A stretch of 25,220 nt of DNA from assembly GCA_031288035.1 (NCBI GenBank), contig JAITSG010000089.1, positions 1 to 25,220 on the forward strand. The letters run 5' to 3'. Positions 1 through 6,586 of the stretch are shown here, one piece after another; within the stretch, counting starts at the first letter, position 1; each line of letters begins with the position of its first letter. Made by a program: the position numbers and the translations under genes. A model generated the notes under the pieces. It was not told the origin of the DNA. It did no database searches and worked only from the letters and a program-made list of their open reading frames with translations. Source of the DNA: Rickettsiales bacterium. GTDB taxonomy: Bacteria > Pseudomonadota > Alphaproteobacteria > Rs-D84 > CACZYB01.

Positions 1-2
1 GC

Positions 3-1100
3 CGCGACTTCGACGGCGAGTCCACCTACAAGGCCGGCGGATTCGTAGAGGTTTCGCCAAGGTTCAACTCGTGGAGCAAAGAAGAGGTGGAGCCGTATTT
101 CGACCCGGAGGACGCGCCCGGACCGCCGCAAGACGAAGAGGAAAAAGCCTCCCCAGAGGACGAACCGGAGCCGGAAAATGCCGGAGGCAAGATAGACGCC
201 CGGGGATTGCGCCCGAACACGGTCCTGGTGGACGTACGGCCGTCGCTCTTCGCATACGACGACGGCGAGGCTAAGCCGTATTTCACGATAGAGGAGCTGG
301 ACCGCGCCAAGGCCCAACCCGCCTTGGACTACGACGACAGGGACCCCCAGGAAACCAAGGACAGGATAATAAGAGTGGCCGGCGACCCCGGCCCGACGGA
401 CGCCGAGCTCGCCTCCATGGCGAAAAAGCGCGAGGCCCTCTTGAAGGCAGAGGAGGCGGGCGTCCTTAGGCGCATAGAGATTGACGGCGAGCCGGAGAAA
501 AAGCTTCCGCTGACGGTATTGCGGCCGGAAAACGAGTACTACGGCGGCCTCAGGATAGGATACTCGTTCATGGGCGGCTGGCTCGACCTCACGGAGCAGA
601 CCGGATACAACTATCCACAGGAAAACGCAAACGACTGGATAATAAGCCTTTCCGCGTTCTTGGGTACCAAGCTCAACGCCATACTGAACGGGCTTAGGAT
701 AGAAGCGGAATACACTTACAACCGGCCGGTGGAGCTGGCCTATAACGCGGGAATAGACAGGCGCCTCCTTAAAATCAGGAACGACACCTATGTCGCGAGC
801 GCGTACCTGGACTACGCCTTCAACCAGAGGTTCCGCGGATACGTCGGCGGAGGCTTCGGAGCCGCGAAAATACACATCAACGACATGGAGTTCAACGCAT
901 ACATGGAAAAGTACACCACCGCATGGCAGATAAGCGCCGGCGCGCGCGCGCGGATGACCGGATACCTCGCCCTGGACGCCGGAGTGCGGTACACCGGATA
1001 CGGCAAGATAAAAAGGGCGTATGCGCAGGACTACGAGCTGGGGTACGAATACATGCCGTTCTCGCTCGCGCTATACACAGGCCTCGTGTTCGGATTCTGA
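3..1100 (+). CDS. Outer-membrane beta-barrel protein, 3' part (5' end outside window)
   Basis: The frame is open from the window edge, so the gene starts upstream; the GTG at 87 is internal and has no ribosome-binding site. About 365 residues are visible. The first half is hydrophilic and rich in Asp, Glu and Pro, and contains a DPED/DEEE-type acidic stretch. From about base 535 the protein alternates polar and aromatic/glycine residues in short strands (YGGLRIGYSF, GYVGGGFGAA, LALDAGVRYTGYG). It ends LVFGF, with the terminal Phe typical of BAM-assembled barrels. It is therefore probably an 8-stranded OmpA/Omp25-like barrel with a long N-terminal periplasmic or linker region. The exact family is not recognised. 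The barrel call comes from strand pattern and terminal Phe only. Confidence 0.7.
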   Translation, partial: RDFDGESTYKAGGFVEVSPRFNSWSKEEVEPYFDPEDAPGPPQDEEEKASPEDEPEPENAGGKIDARGLRPNTVLVDVRPSLFAYDDGEAKPYFTIEELDRAKAQPALDYDDRDPQETKDRIIRVAGDPGPTDAELASMAKKREALLKAEEAGVLRRIEIDGEPEKKLPLTVLRPENEYYGGLRIGYSFMGGWLDLTEQTGYNYPQENANDWIISLSAFLGTKLNAILNGLRIEAEYTYNRPVELAYNAGIDRRLLKIRNDTYVASAYLDYAFNQRFRGYVGGGFGAAKIHINDMEFNAYMEKYTTAWQISAGARARMTGYLALDAGVRYTGYGKIKRAYAQDYELGYEYMPFSLALYTGLVFGF

Positions 1101-1109
1101 TTTTACCGG

Positions 1110-1138
1110 TTGCTTTCGAACCGACTCCGTGATAGAAT
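1110..1138 (+). promoter_or_regulatory. Sigma-70-type promoter
   Basis: TTGCTT at 1110-1115, a 17-bp spacer and TAGAAT at 1133-1138, just after the beta-barrel gene stop. Predicted start is near 1145, immediately before the folded region, so this promoter drives the structured RNA and the gene at 1365. It closely resembles the tuf promoter at 4269-4297. Confidence 0.6.
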
Positions 1139-1144
1139 ATCCCC

Positions 1145-1308
1145 GTATCCGCAATGGGTACGGGCCAATTTGTAAGGCTTTCTAGCTGAGGCGCGGATAT
1201 GCGCCGTGATCCATATCCCTAAGCGTACGCTTGGGGAGGCCGCGACGGATGTCCAGGGGCTCGCCCTAAAGGCCGCGGCGAATCCATCAGCTAGAGGATT
1301 CTTACAAA
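1145..1308 (+). ncRNA. Candidate structured RNA or long 5' leader, unknown family
   Basis: A closing helix pairs TTTGTAAG (1169-1176) with CTTACAAA (1301-1308), and continues as CTAGCTGA (1182-1189) with TCAGCTAG (1287-1294). Inside lie several hairpins: GGCGC/GCGCC near 1190-1205, CCCTAAGCG/CGCTTGGGG near 1217-1236, and GCCGCG/CGCGGC enclosing a smaller AGGG/CCCT hairpin around 1239-1279. A separate CCCGTA/TACGGG hairpin precedes it near 1142-1164. I see no SRP-RNA core, RNase P or tmRNA hallmark and no U-tract at the end, so it may be a cis-acting leader for the gene at 1365 instead of a free sRNA. The pairing is visible; the function is unknown. Confidence 0.45.
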
Positions 1309-1364
1309 CTCCCCGCCTTTCCGGATGCGCATAGACAAACCGATAAACGCAAAGGAGAATAGAA

Positions 1365-1571
1365 ATGGCGCTTAGCAAACTGGAAGCCCGCTTAATCGGC
1401 ACGGCGGACGCGGTCAACATACTCATAGACGAGATGACGGCCGACAATATAGGCCAGAAGTATTCGCAGATACATAAAGTAATGGACAGCGCCAGGATCC
1501 TTTGCTGCGGGAACGACTCCGGCGAGCCGATAAGGGACGAAGACCTGCGGCAACTGGTCCACCAAAGATGA
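1365..1571 (+). CDS. Small unknown protein, probably the 5' part of a frameshifted gene
   Basis: A 68-codon frame starts at ATG behind GGAG (about 9 bases upstream), downstream of the folded leader. The product is mostly helical (LEARLIGTADAVNILIDEM), with no signal peptide and no recognised domain. The +1 frame is open from 1534. From about 1555 it reads protein-like sequence (STKDEYNAFQLRRNL) that runs directly into the next gene at 1624. Dropping one G near 1556 would join both frames into about 260 residues. The short C-terminal tail after residue 64 may therefore be an artefact of a one-base insertion. Alternatively this is a free-standing small gene. Confidence 0.5.
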   Translation: MALSKLEARLIGTADAVNILIDEMTADNIGQKYSQIHKVMDSARILCCGNDSGEPIRDEDLRQLVHQR

Positions 1572-1623
1572 GTACAATGCCTTTCAACTTAGGCGCAACC
1601 TAGAGGCGGTTCCGATTAATTAC

Positions 1624-2151
1624 TTGAAGGCGAACGGGAAAAAGGCGGGCAAGCTTCTGCATGAGATTCCGAACCATTTTAGAAACATGGAAAAATTTTT
1701 GGCAAAATCGTGGGATATAAATGATATTAAAAAGAGCATATTAGGGCCTAATAATCCGATTAGCTGGGCCACATTCAAAGGCCTTACTCCGCTGAAAAGG
1801 ACCTCGTACGCCAAATTGATGGACAATATGCTAACCATATATGACGGATTTTCCGACGGGACGAAGAAATATTTTTCCGAGATACTCGAAAAATATTCCG
1901 TAGAGTATTCCAAAGATAAATACTACAGGATGGAGAAGGAGCGGCAAAAGAACACGCCCCGCATAGAAACTTCCGGTATAAAGGAGTATGTCCTGGAACG
2001 CCTGGACAGAGCAAAGAAAAACGTAAAGAACGTCATGTTCAACGACGGCGCGGAGAAAACGCAGATACAGATCGCCGACCCGAAAATGAAGGACGATCCT
2101 TTCTTGCAGAAGATAGTCGAGATCGCAAACGGGGAGAACCAGAAGCGCTAG
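1624..2151 (+). CDS. Unknown helical protein, probably the 3' part of the gene beginning at 1365
   Basis: About 175 residues counted from TTG at 1624; the same frame is open back to 1534. There is no convincing ribosome-binding site before this TTG or before the internal ATG at 1687, which supports a frameshift join with the upstream small gene. The protein is Lys- and Asp-rich and helical, with no signal peptide, membrane segment or known motif. It is richer in A+T than its neighbours, which may mean accessory origin. Its stop shares the CTAG at 2148-2151 with the stop of the convergent deacetylase gene, leaving no room for a terminator. Function is unknown. Confidence 0.5.
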   Translation: MKANGKKAGKLLHEIPNHFRNMEKFLAKSWDINDIKKSILGPNNPISWATFKGLTPLKRTSYAKLMDNMLTIYDGFSDGTKKYFSEILEKYSVEYSKDKYYRMEKERQKNTPRIETSGIKEYVLERLDRAKKNVKNVMFNDGAEKTQIQIADPKMKDDPFLQKIVEIANGENQKR

Positions 2152-2912
2152 TCCGGCAGGACGGCGAACTTGGCGCCCCGGCGCCTGAGCTCCAGCAGGG
2201 CGGGCGCGAGGCCCTCGAACGTTTCCTTTTCCGGCCGGTTCATGTGGGCGAGCAGTATGTCGCCCGGCCTCGCCTTCATGGCGTTCCCGTAAACCATGCC
2301 CGCGGATAGCGACGCCCCCGCGTCCAAAGATACGGCAAACCCGGCAATCTCGTAGCCGAGGCTCCTGATCAAATCGGCCGCGCCGTCGTCGTAATGCGCG
2401 GCGCCGGAGCGAAACCACGCCGGACGCCGGCCGGACAGCGCCTCTATCCTGTCCGCGCCGCCCTGAACCTCGGCCAGAAGCTCGTTCGCGCTTCTCGTCC
2501 CGCGGATGCCGTAGGCCGACTTCCCGCCAAGGCTCGCCGGCAGATGGCTAGCGCCGTGGTTCTCTATGCGGAACAGGCCGGAGCCCGCGAGAAGCGCCGC
2601 CCCCTCAGGGTTTCCGTCTATCCACCGCCCGGTAAGAAACACGGTCGCCGGAATCTCCTCGGATATCAGAAATTTTACGAGCTCTGCGTCGAAGCCGTCC
2701 TTCCTGTCGTCGCATGCGTCCAGAGTGAGGTATATCGCGGGACCGGGAATCCTGTCCGTTATGCCGCGGCCGTGCTCGCCCCATCCGCGGCGCACCCGCG
2801 AATCGCCCGCGGCCGGGCGCGGAACCTCCTTCGCACGCCGCCCGAGGCAGCAGAACAGGCCCGCCAGCGCGAGCGCTATCAAAGCCGGCCCCGCCTTCCT
2901 AACGAAAATCAC
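2148..2912 (-). CDS. Polysaccharide deacetylase family protein (NodB-like), membrane-anchored
   Basis: A 254-residue product starts at GTG (2912-2910), overlapping the kinase-like stop as GTGA; GTG at 2915 is an alternative. Residues 8-23 form a hydrophobic signal or anchor segment. The deacetylase core shows YLTLDACDD (Asp65, Asp68/69), a PATVFLTG strand, and NHGASH with His119 and His123 in an HxxxH pair, which matches the metal-binding Asp-His-His triad of carbohydrate esterase family 4. FRSGAAHYDD and GDILLAHMNRP correspond to later family motifs. It likely removes acetyl groups from an N-acetylated cell-wall or extracellular glycan in the periplasm; the substrate cannot be told from sequence. 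Translational coupling to the upstream gene suggests joint expression. Confidence 0.8.
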   Translation of the reverse strand: MIFVRKAGPALIALALAGLFCCLGRRAKEVPRPAAGDSRVRRGWGEHGRGITDRIPGPAIYLTLDACDDRKDGFDAELVKFLISEEIPATVFLTGRWIDGNPEGAALLAGSGLFRIENHGASHLPASLGGKSAYGIRGTRSANELLAEVQGGADRIEALSGRRPAWFRSGAAHYDDGAADLIRSLGYEIAGFAVSLDAGASLSAGMVYGNAMKARPGDILLAHMNRPEKETFEGLAPALLELRRRGAKFAVLPD

Positions 2913-3541
2913 CACACCCCGCTCTTCGCCAGCCTGCGCGCCCTTATGAAACGTCCGCCGGGTTTGGCGTCCACGCTCCTTAAATGCGCGCGAATCAGGC
3001 CGAATTCCTCCTCGGGCGTGCTGTCCGACGTGTCGAGGCAAAGCTTGTTCGCATGGCTTATCCTCAGCGTCTCCTGGCAGCCTATCACGCGCTTGAGCTT
3101 CGCCACGCTGGCTATCTTGCCCCGCGCGGCCCTGTGGCCGTCGCGCACCCGCGACCTGAGCACCTCCGGGCGGCAATAGAACTCGATCGGCACGAAGTCG
3201 GCCCCTATCGCCCGCGCGAACGCCTCTATGTCGCGGAACGCCGACAAGCCCATCTCGTCGTCGAACAGCATGTTGGTGAACAGGTACCTGACCGGCTTGC
3301 CGCACGGATGGAACCTGGCGATTATCTTGAAGAAATCCCTGCGCAGCCTGGCGACAAGGTCGCAGTACTCGTCGATCCAATCGGAACGATGCTCGATGAA
3401 CGGACGGACGAAGTTGTGGATGTAATGGTTGTCTATCAGACTGTACCCCATCGCGCGCGAAAGCATGGATGCGACCGTAAGCTTGCCGGATGCGGGCATC
3501 CCGTAAAAAAGGACTACTTGATTTCTTTTCAAGGCGCTCAC
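2909..3541 (-). CDS. P-loop nucleotide kinase-like protein
   Basis: A 210-residue product starts at GTG (3541) with AAGG about 12 bases upstream. Residues 14-22 read GMPASGKLT, a Walker A motif of the small-molecule kinase type (AAA_33 / chloramphenicol-phosphotransferase-like), right after a hydrophobic strand VVLFY. An IDNH segment follows, where such kinases position the acceptor substrate, and RSRVRDGHR could be the Arg-rich lid. The Cys and His content is moderate and there is no membrane segment, so it is cytoplasmic. Substrate is unknown; sugar, nucleoside or antibiotic phosphorylation are all possible. It is the first gene of a two-gene operon with the deacetylase and has its own promoter with a palindrome in the spacer. 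Confidence 0.65.
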   Translation of the reverse strand: MSALKRNQVVLFYGMPASGKLTVASMLSRAMGYSLIDNHYIHNFVRPFIEHRSDWIDEYCDLVARLRRDFFKIIARFHPCGKPVRYLFTNMLFDDEMGLSAFRDIEAFARAIGADFVPIEFYCRPEVLRSRVRDGHRAARGKIASVAKLKRVIGCQETLRISHANKLCLDTSDSTPEEEFGLIRAHLRSVDAKPGGRFIRARRLAKSGVW

Positions 3542-3570
3542 TGCCGTTGCCTTATATCTGGGTCTCGGGC

Positions 3571-3599
3571 ATACTATGTTCGTACGAACCCAAAGTCAA
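3571..3599 (-). promoter_or_regulatory. Promoter with 12-bp palindrome in the spacer
   Basis: On the minus strand TTGACT (3599-3594), a 17-bp spacer and TAGTAT (3576-3571) precede the kinase-like gene. The spacer holds the perfect palindrome GTTCGTACGAAC (3578-3589), placed so that a bound dimer would block RNA polymerase. The promoter is well supported by the boxes; the operator role is inference. Confidence 0.6.
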
Positions 3600-3742
3600 G
3601 CGGGAATTTTTCGGAGCTGCCCCGGGCACCATATACGGCGATTTCGTGCAGAAGATACAGAATATCTCCGATGAGTTAAAAAAATTTGGATTATTTGGCG
3701 ACCGCTGGCCGTCCCGATAAAATTCCTTTGCGCGGTAAGCTC

Positions 3743-3816
3743 TGGAGCGGGTGAAGGGAATCGGACCCTCGTATTCAGCTTGGGAAGCTGATGTTCTGCC
3801 ACTGAACTACACCCGC
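3743..3816 (-). tRNA. tRNA-Gly (anticodon CCC)
   Basis: The minus strand folds as a full cloverleaf: acceptor GCGGGTG with CACCCGC, a D arm with a short loop, anticodon stem TCAGC/GCTGA with loop TTCCCAA (anticodon CCC), T arm and encoded CCA (3745-3743). The discriminator base is T. The T loop reads TCCGATT, so position 55 is C where nearly all elongator tRNAs have T. It decodes GGG glycine codons. Confidence 0.92.
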
Positions 3817-3826
3817 GCGAGGCATT

Positions 3827-3854
3827 ATTCTATATGCGCAGGAGGATTTTGCAA
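3827..3854 (-). promoter_or_regulatory. Promoter of tRNA-Gly
   Basis: On the minus strand TTGCAA (3854-3849), a 16-bp spacer and TAGAAT (3832-3827) lie about ten bases before the mature tRNA 5' end. This fits a short precursor leader. Confidence 0.55.
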
Positions 3855-3871
3855 GGCGTTTTTATCCGGGC

Positions 3872-3900
3872 TTGATTTTTTCCGAGGCATGAGCCATAAT
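3872..3900 (+). promoter_or_regulatory. Promoter of the cupin gene
   Basis: TTGATT (3872-3877), 17 bp, CATAAT (3895-3900). It is divergent from the tRNA-Gly promoter, with 17 bp between the two -35 boxes. The start site would fall near 3907, giving a leader of about ten bases that contains GGAG. Confidence 0.55.
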
Positions 3901-3917
3901 CCAGATGGAGAACGAAA

Positions 3918-4259
3918 ATGAAGATAGCACACGGAAACAGCGCGGTAACATACGAGAGAGACCACGCCTCGTCGGTAGAATACACCCTGGCGGACACAGA
4001 CATAGACTGCGCCGTGGTGAGGATAAACGGCCGGTATCCCGAGGCCGGGTACGGACGCAACAGGATTTCCAAGGAAATGTGCTACTGCCTTTCCGGCGGG
4101 GGAAAGATGTTCCTTCGCGGCTGCGGGCCGACGGAATTTTCGAAGGGAGACGTCATACTGATACTCCCCGGCGACACGTATTTCTTCGAGGCGGACTGCG
4201 ACTTCGTCGTGTCTTGCACCCCTCCGTGGACCATGGGACAGTTCGAGAACGTGCTCTAG
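3918..4259 (+). CDS. Small single-domain cupin protein
   Basis: 113 residues from ATG with GGAG about 8 bases upstream. The sequence forms one cupin barrel: a strand-rich body with CYCLSGGGKMFLRG (first conserved region, around residue 60) and KGDVILILPGDTYFFEA (second conserved region, the Pro-Gly-Asp turn). The usual metal-binding His pair of motif 1 is absent; KEM and Cys residues stand in its place. A metal-dependent enzyme role is therefore doubtful, and ligand or sugar binding is more likely. Six Cys residues are present. No signal peptide. It lies alone between its own promoter and the tuf promoter. Function cannot be named. Confidence 0.7.
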   Translation: MKIAHGNSAVTYERDHASSVEYTLADTDIDCAVVRINGRYPEAGYGRNRISKEMCYCLSGGGKMFLRGCGPTEFSKGDVILILPGDTYFFEADCDFVVSCTPPWTMGQFENVL

Positions 4260-4268
4260 ATTTTCCCC

Positions 4269-4297
4269 TTGCATTTGAAAAAGCCATGATATAGAAT
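4269..4297 (+). promoter_or_regulatory. tuf promoter and leader hairpin
   Basis: TTGCAT (4269-4274), 17 bp, TAGAAT (4292-4297). The leader of about 64 bases contains the hairpin GCCCC/GGGGC (4314-4318 with 4323-4327, loop TTAC), extendable with CGC/GCG outside it. AGGAG then follows before the tuf ATG. Confidence 0.6.
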
Positions 4298-4367
4298 CTC
4301 CCCCATGCGCTCCGCCCCTTACGGGGCTTTGCGTGTCCAATAACGTAATTGTAAAGGAGCTTGGAAA

Positions 4368-5546
4368 ATGGCAAAAGAAACCTATGTGCGCGAGAAGCCT
4401 CACGTAAACGTCGGCACTATCGGCCACATCGACCACGGCAAGACGACCGCGACCGCCGCGATAACAAAGTACTTCTCGAAGGAATTCAAGGCGTACGACC
4501 AGATCGACTCGGCGCCGGAGGAAAAGGCCCGCGGAATAACCATCAACACTGCGCACGTGGAATACGAATCACCCGCGCGCCACTACGCGCACGTCGACTG
4601 CCCGGGGCACGCCGACTACGTCAAGAACATGATAACCGGCGCTGCCCAGATGGACGGCGCGATACTGGTCGTCGCCGCCACGGACGGCCCCATGCCCCAG
4701 ACGCGCGAGCACATCTTGCTCGCCCGCCAGGTCGGCGTCCCCTCCATAGTGGTCTACCTCAACAAAGTCGACATGGTGGACGACCCCGAAATGATAGAGC
4801 TCGTCGAAATGGAAATCCGCGACCTTTTGACCAAGTACGAATTCCCGGGCGACAAAACCCCCATCGTGCGCGGCTCGGCCCTGTGCGCCCTCAACAGCGA
4901 AAAGCCCGATATAGGCGAGCAGTCCATACGCAAGCTCATAGAGGCGGTCGACAGCTTCATACCGACTCCCGACAGGCCCCTTGACAAGCCCTTCCTGATG
5001 CCTATCGAGGACGTGTTCAGCATATCCGGCCGCGGCACCGTGGTCACCGGCCGCGTGGAAACCGGCATAGTAAAGGTCGGCGACGAAATCGAAATAGTCG
5101 GCATACGGCCCACCCAGAAAACCACCGTCACCGGCGTCGAAATGTTCCGCAAGCTCCTAGACCAGGGACAGGCCGGCGACAACATCGGCGTCTTGCTGCG
5201 CGGCACGAAAAAGGAAGATGTCGAGCGCGGCCAGGTCCTGGCCAAGCCGGGCACCATCACCCCGCACAAGAAGTTCGAGTGCCAGTGCTACATCCTCACC
5301 AAGGACGAGGGCGGACGCCATACCGCGTTCCTGTCCAATTATCGCCCGCAGTTCTATTTCCGCACGACCGACGTGACCGGATCCATAACCCTGCCGACGG
5401 ACGTCAAGATGGTCATGCCCGGCGACAACGTCAGCATGACGGTCGAGCTTATCACCCCGATCGCCATGGCAGAGGGCCTCCGCCTTGCCATACGCGAGGG
5501 CGGACATACGGTCGGCGCAGGCGTGGTCACGAAGATAATAGAGTAA
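4368..5546 (+). CDS. tuf: Elongation factor Tu
   Basis: Full-length 392-residue EF-Tu, the GTPase that delivers aminoacyl-tRNA to the ribosomal A site. All G motifs are present: GHIDHGKT at 19-26, the RGITI effector loop, DCPGHADY, NKVD and SAL. Domains 2 and 3 continue through VFSISGRGTVVTGRVE, YRPQFYFRTTDVTG and a C-terminal GGHTVGAGVVTKI. AGGAG precedes the ATG by 8 bases. The gene stands alone with its own promoter and terminator instead of in a str operon with fusA and rps genes. Codon use is odd for a highly expressed gene: by hand count, isoleucine is 18 ATA, 14 ATC and no ATT. Confidence 0.98.
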   Translation: MAKETYVREKPHVNVGTIGHIDHGKTTATAAITKYFSKEFKAYDQIDSAPEEKARGITINTAHVEYESPARHYAHVDCPGHADYVKNMITGAAQMDGAILVVAATDGPMPQTREHILLARQVGVPSIVVYLNKVDMVDDPEMIELVEMEIRDLLTKYEFPGDKTPIVRGSALCALNSEKPDIGEQSIRKLIEAVDSFIPTPDRPLDKPFLMPIEDVFSISGRGTVVTGRVETGIVKVGDEIEIVGIRPTQKTTVTGVEMFRKLLDQGQAGDNIGVLLRGTKKEDVERGQVLAKPGTITPHKKFECQCYILTKDEGGRHTAFLSNYRPQFYFRTTDVTGSITLPTDVKMVMPGDNVSMTVELITPIAMAEGLRLAIREGGHTVGAGVVTKIIE

Positions 5547-5576
5547 TCCGCAAGGAATCTTTACGAGAAAAGAACA

Positions 5577-5603
5577 AGAGCCGGGCTTCGCGCCCGGCTC
5601 TTT
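5577..5603 (+). terminator. Intrinsic terminator of tuf
   Basis: A perfect 10-bp stem AGAGCCGGGC / GCCCGGCTCT with loop TTCGC, ending in a short T run, lies 30 bases after the tuf stop. It is the clearest terminator in the window. Being symmetric, it could also serve the convergent MliC-like gene. Confidence 0.8.
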
Positions 5604-5626
5604 GCATGCTTCTCGCGTCCGCCGGA

Positions 5627-5926
5627 TTACCGGGCGCCCTCGGCGCACCCGAATATCTCCTTGTCGTCGATTATAAGCGTCGCGTCGCCGCCCTTGGTCC
5701 ATAGAACCATGGAGCCTTTTTCAAGCTTCCTCTCGTATTTTGCCCCGGACGCCGAAACAACGCGCTCGAACCTTTCTGGCCCTTCGCCCTTGAACGCAAC
5801 CATGGCGTAGTCTTCATAGAATTCCGCCCTGATAGCGCGGCCTGCGCACGCATACTCGGCCACGGACAGCGGCCGCTCGGAACACGCGGCCAGGGCGAGC
5901 AGGCCGATTAAGACAGTTGCTTTCAT
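5627..5926 (-). CDS. MliC-like lysozyme inhibitor lipoprotein
   Basis: 99 residues. Residues 1-15 are a lipoprotein signal with lipobox LAAC (Cys15). The mature part matches the MliC/PliC family of c-type lysozyme inhibitors: YACAG near the start, then VVSASGAKYERK (the conserved SASGxxY loop that reaches into the lysozyme active site), WTKGGDATL and a closing Cys (IFGC) that can pair with the first Cys. The protein would sit in the outer or inner membrane facing the periplasm and protect peptidoglycan from host or competitor lysozyme. Its ATG overlaps the smpB stop as ATGA, and GGGAGG precedes it inside smpB. The pairing with smpB is not functionally obvious. Confidence 0.8.
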   Translation of the reverse strand: MKATVLIGLLALAACSERPLSVAEYACAGRAIRAEFYEDYAMVAFKGEGPERFERVVSASGAKYERKLEKGSMVLWTKGGDATLIIDDKEIFGCAEGAR

Positions 5927-6417
5927 TGTTTACCTCCCTTGTTTATCCTCATTATCCTTTGCTTCTCGCGGTCCCATTCGCGGCGCTTGATAGCCTCGCG
6001 CTTGTCTATGAGGGTCTTGCCGCGGCCGACGCCCAGCAGGACCTTGGCTATGCCGCGCGCGTTGAAATACAGCCTCAGCGGGACTATGGTGGCGCGCTCC
6101 TTGTTGAACTCCGAAAAAAGCCTCCTTATCTCGGGCTTGTTGAGCAAAAGGCGGCGCGGGCGCTTCTCTTCCCGCTTCCTGAACGCATCTGATTTCGAAT
6201 ACTCGCCTATCGAAACGTTGACGAGGACGAAGCCCTTTGAATCGGGCTCGGCATACCCGTCGGAAATATTCGCCCGGCCCGCGCGCAGCGACTTGACCTC
6301 GGCGCCGGTAAGCGCCAGCCCGGCCTCGACTGTCTCGCCTATGGCATAGTCGAACTGCGCCCGCCGATTCTTTGCGACGACGCCGGTCGATATCATTCTC
6401 GGCCTTTCCTTTTTCAT
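5923..6417 (-). CDS. smpB: SsrA-binding protein SmpB
   Basis: 164 residues from ATG at 6417. SmpB binds tmRNA and brings it to stalled ribosomes for trans-translation. Visible family marks are VVAKNRRAQFDY at the start, GLALTGAEVKSLRAGRANI, a PLRLYFNARGIAKV strand, the GRGKTLIDKRE segment, and the basic tail KRREWDREKQRIMR that inserts into the mRNA channel. A longer frame exists upstream, but MKKERPR at 6417 is chosen because a strong TATAAT lies only 7 bases before this ATG. The message would therefore begin at or near the start codon, without a ribosome-binding site. The stop overlaps the MliC-like start. Confidence 0.96.
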   Translation of the reverse strand: MKKERPRMISTGVVAKNRRAQFDYAIGETVEAGLALTGAEVKSLRAGRANISDGYAEPDSKGFVLVNVSIGEYSKSDAFRKREEKRPRRLLLNKPEIRRLFSEFNKERATIVPLRLYFNARGIAKVLLGVGRGKTLIDKREAIKRREWDREKQRIMRINKGGKQ

Positions 6418-6424
6418 AACCCGT

Positions 6425-6453
6425 ATTATACAGCACGGGCGCAAGGCTGTCGA
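6425..6453 (-). promoter_or_regulatory. smpB promoter, apparently leaderless
   Basis: On the minus strand TCGACA (6453-6448), 17 bp, TATAAT (6430-6425), then only 7 bases to the smpB ATG. Transcription should start on or beside the A of the start codon. Confidence 0.6.
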
Positions 6454-6524
6454 GAAAATAGTCCCCGCCGGGACGGGCGACGCCGCCTTCGCACGGAAAA
6501 ACGATAATATCCGCATAGAATCGG

Positions 6525-6553
6525 TTGATATTTTTTGCGGCCGTCATTATACT
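6525..6553 (+). promoter_or_regulatory. Promoter of the LpoA-like gene
   Basis: TTGATA (6525-6530), 17 bp, TATACT (6548-6553). The first in-frame ATG (6560) lies 6 bases after the -10 box. A second in-frame ATG (6587) has a good ribosome-binding site. Confidence 0.65.
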
Positions 6554-6586
6554 CTTTGCATGCTGCATTTGTTTGCGAGGGGACGC

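Noticed and set aside
1145..1308. 6S RNA, SRP RNA or tmRNA
   Set aside because: No SRP core sequence, no tRNA-like ends or tag frame, and the branched interior does not fit the 6S open-bubble rod.
2913..3380. An N-terminal extension of the deacetylase frame
   Set aside because: It is an out-of-frame shadow of the kinase-like gene, with no signal peptide until the GTG at 2912.
3604..3720. A protein-like stretch on the plus strand (GTIYGDFVQKIQNISDELKK)
   Set aside because: It has no start codon or ribosome-binding site and its frame upstream is antisense to the kinase-like gene. It may be a gene remnant, but evidence is too thin.
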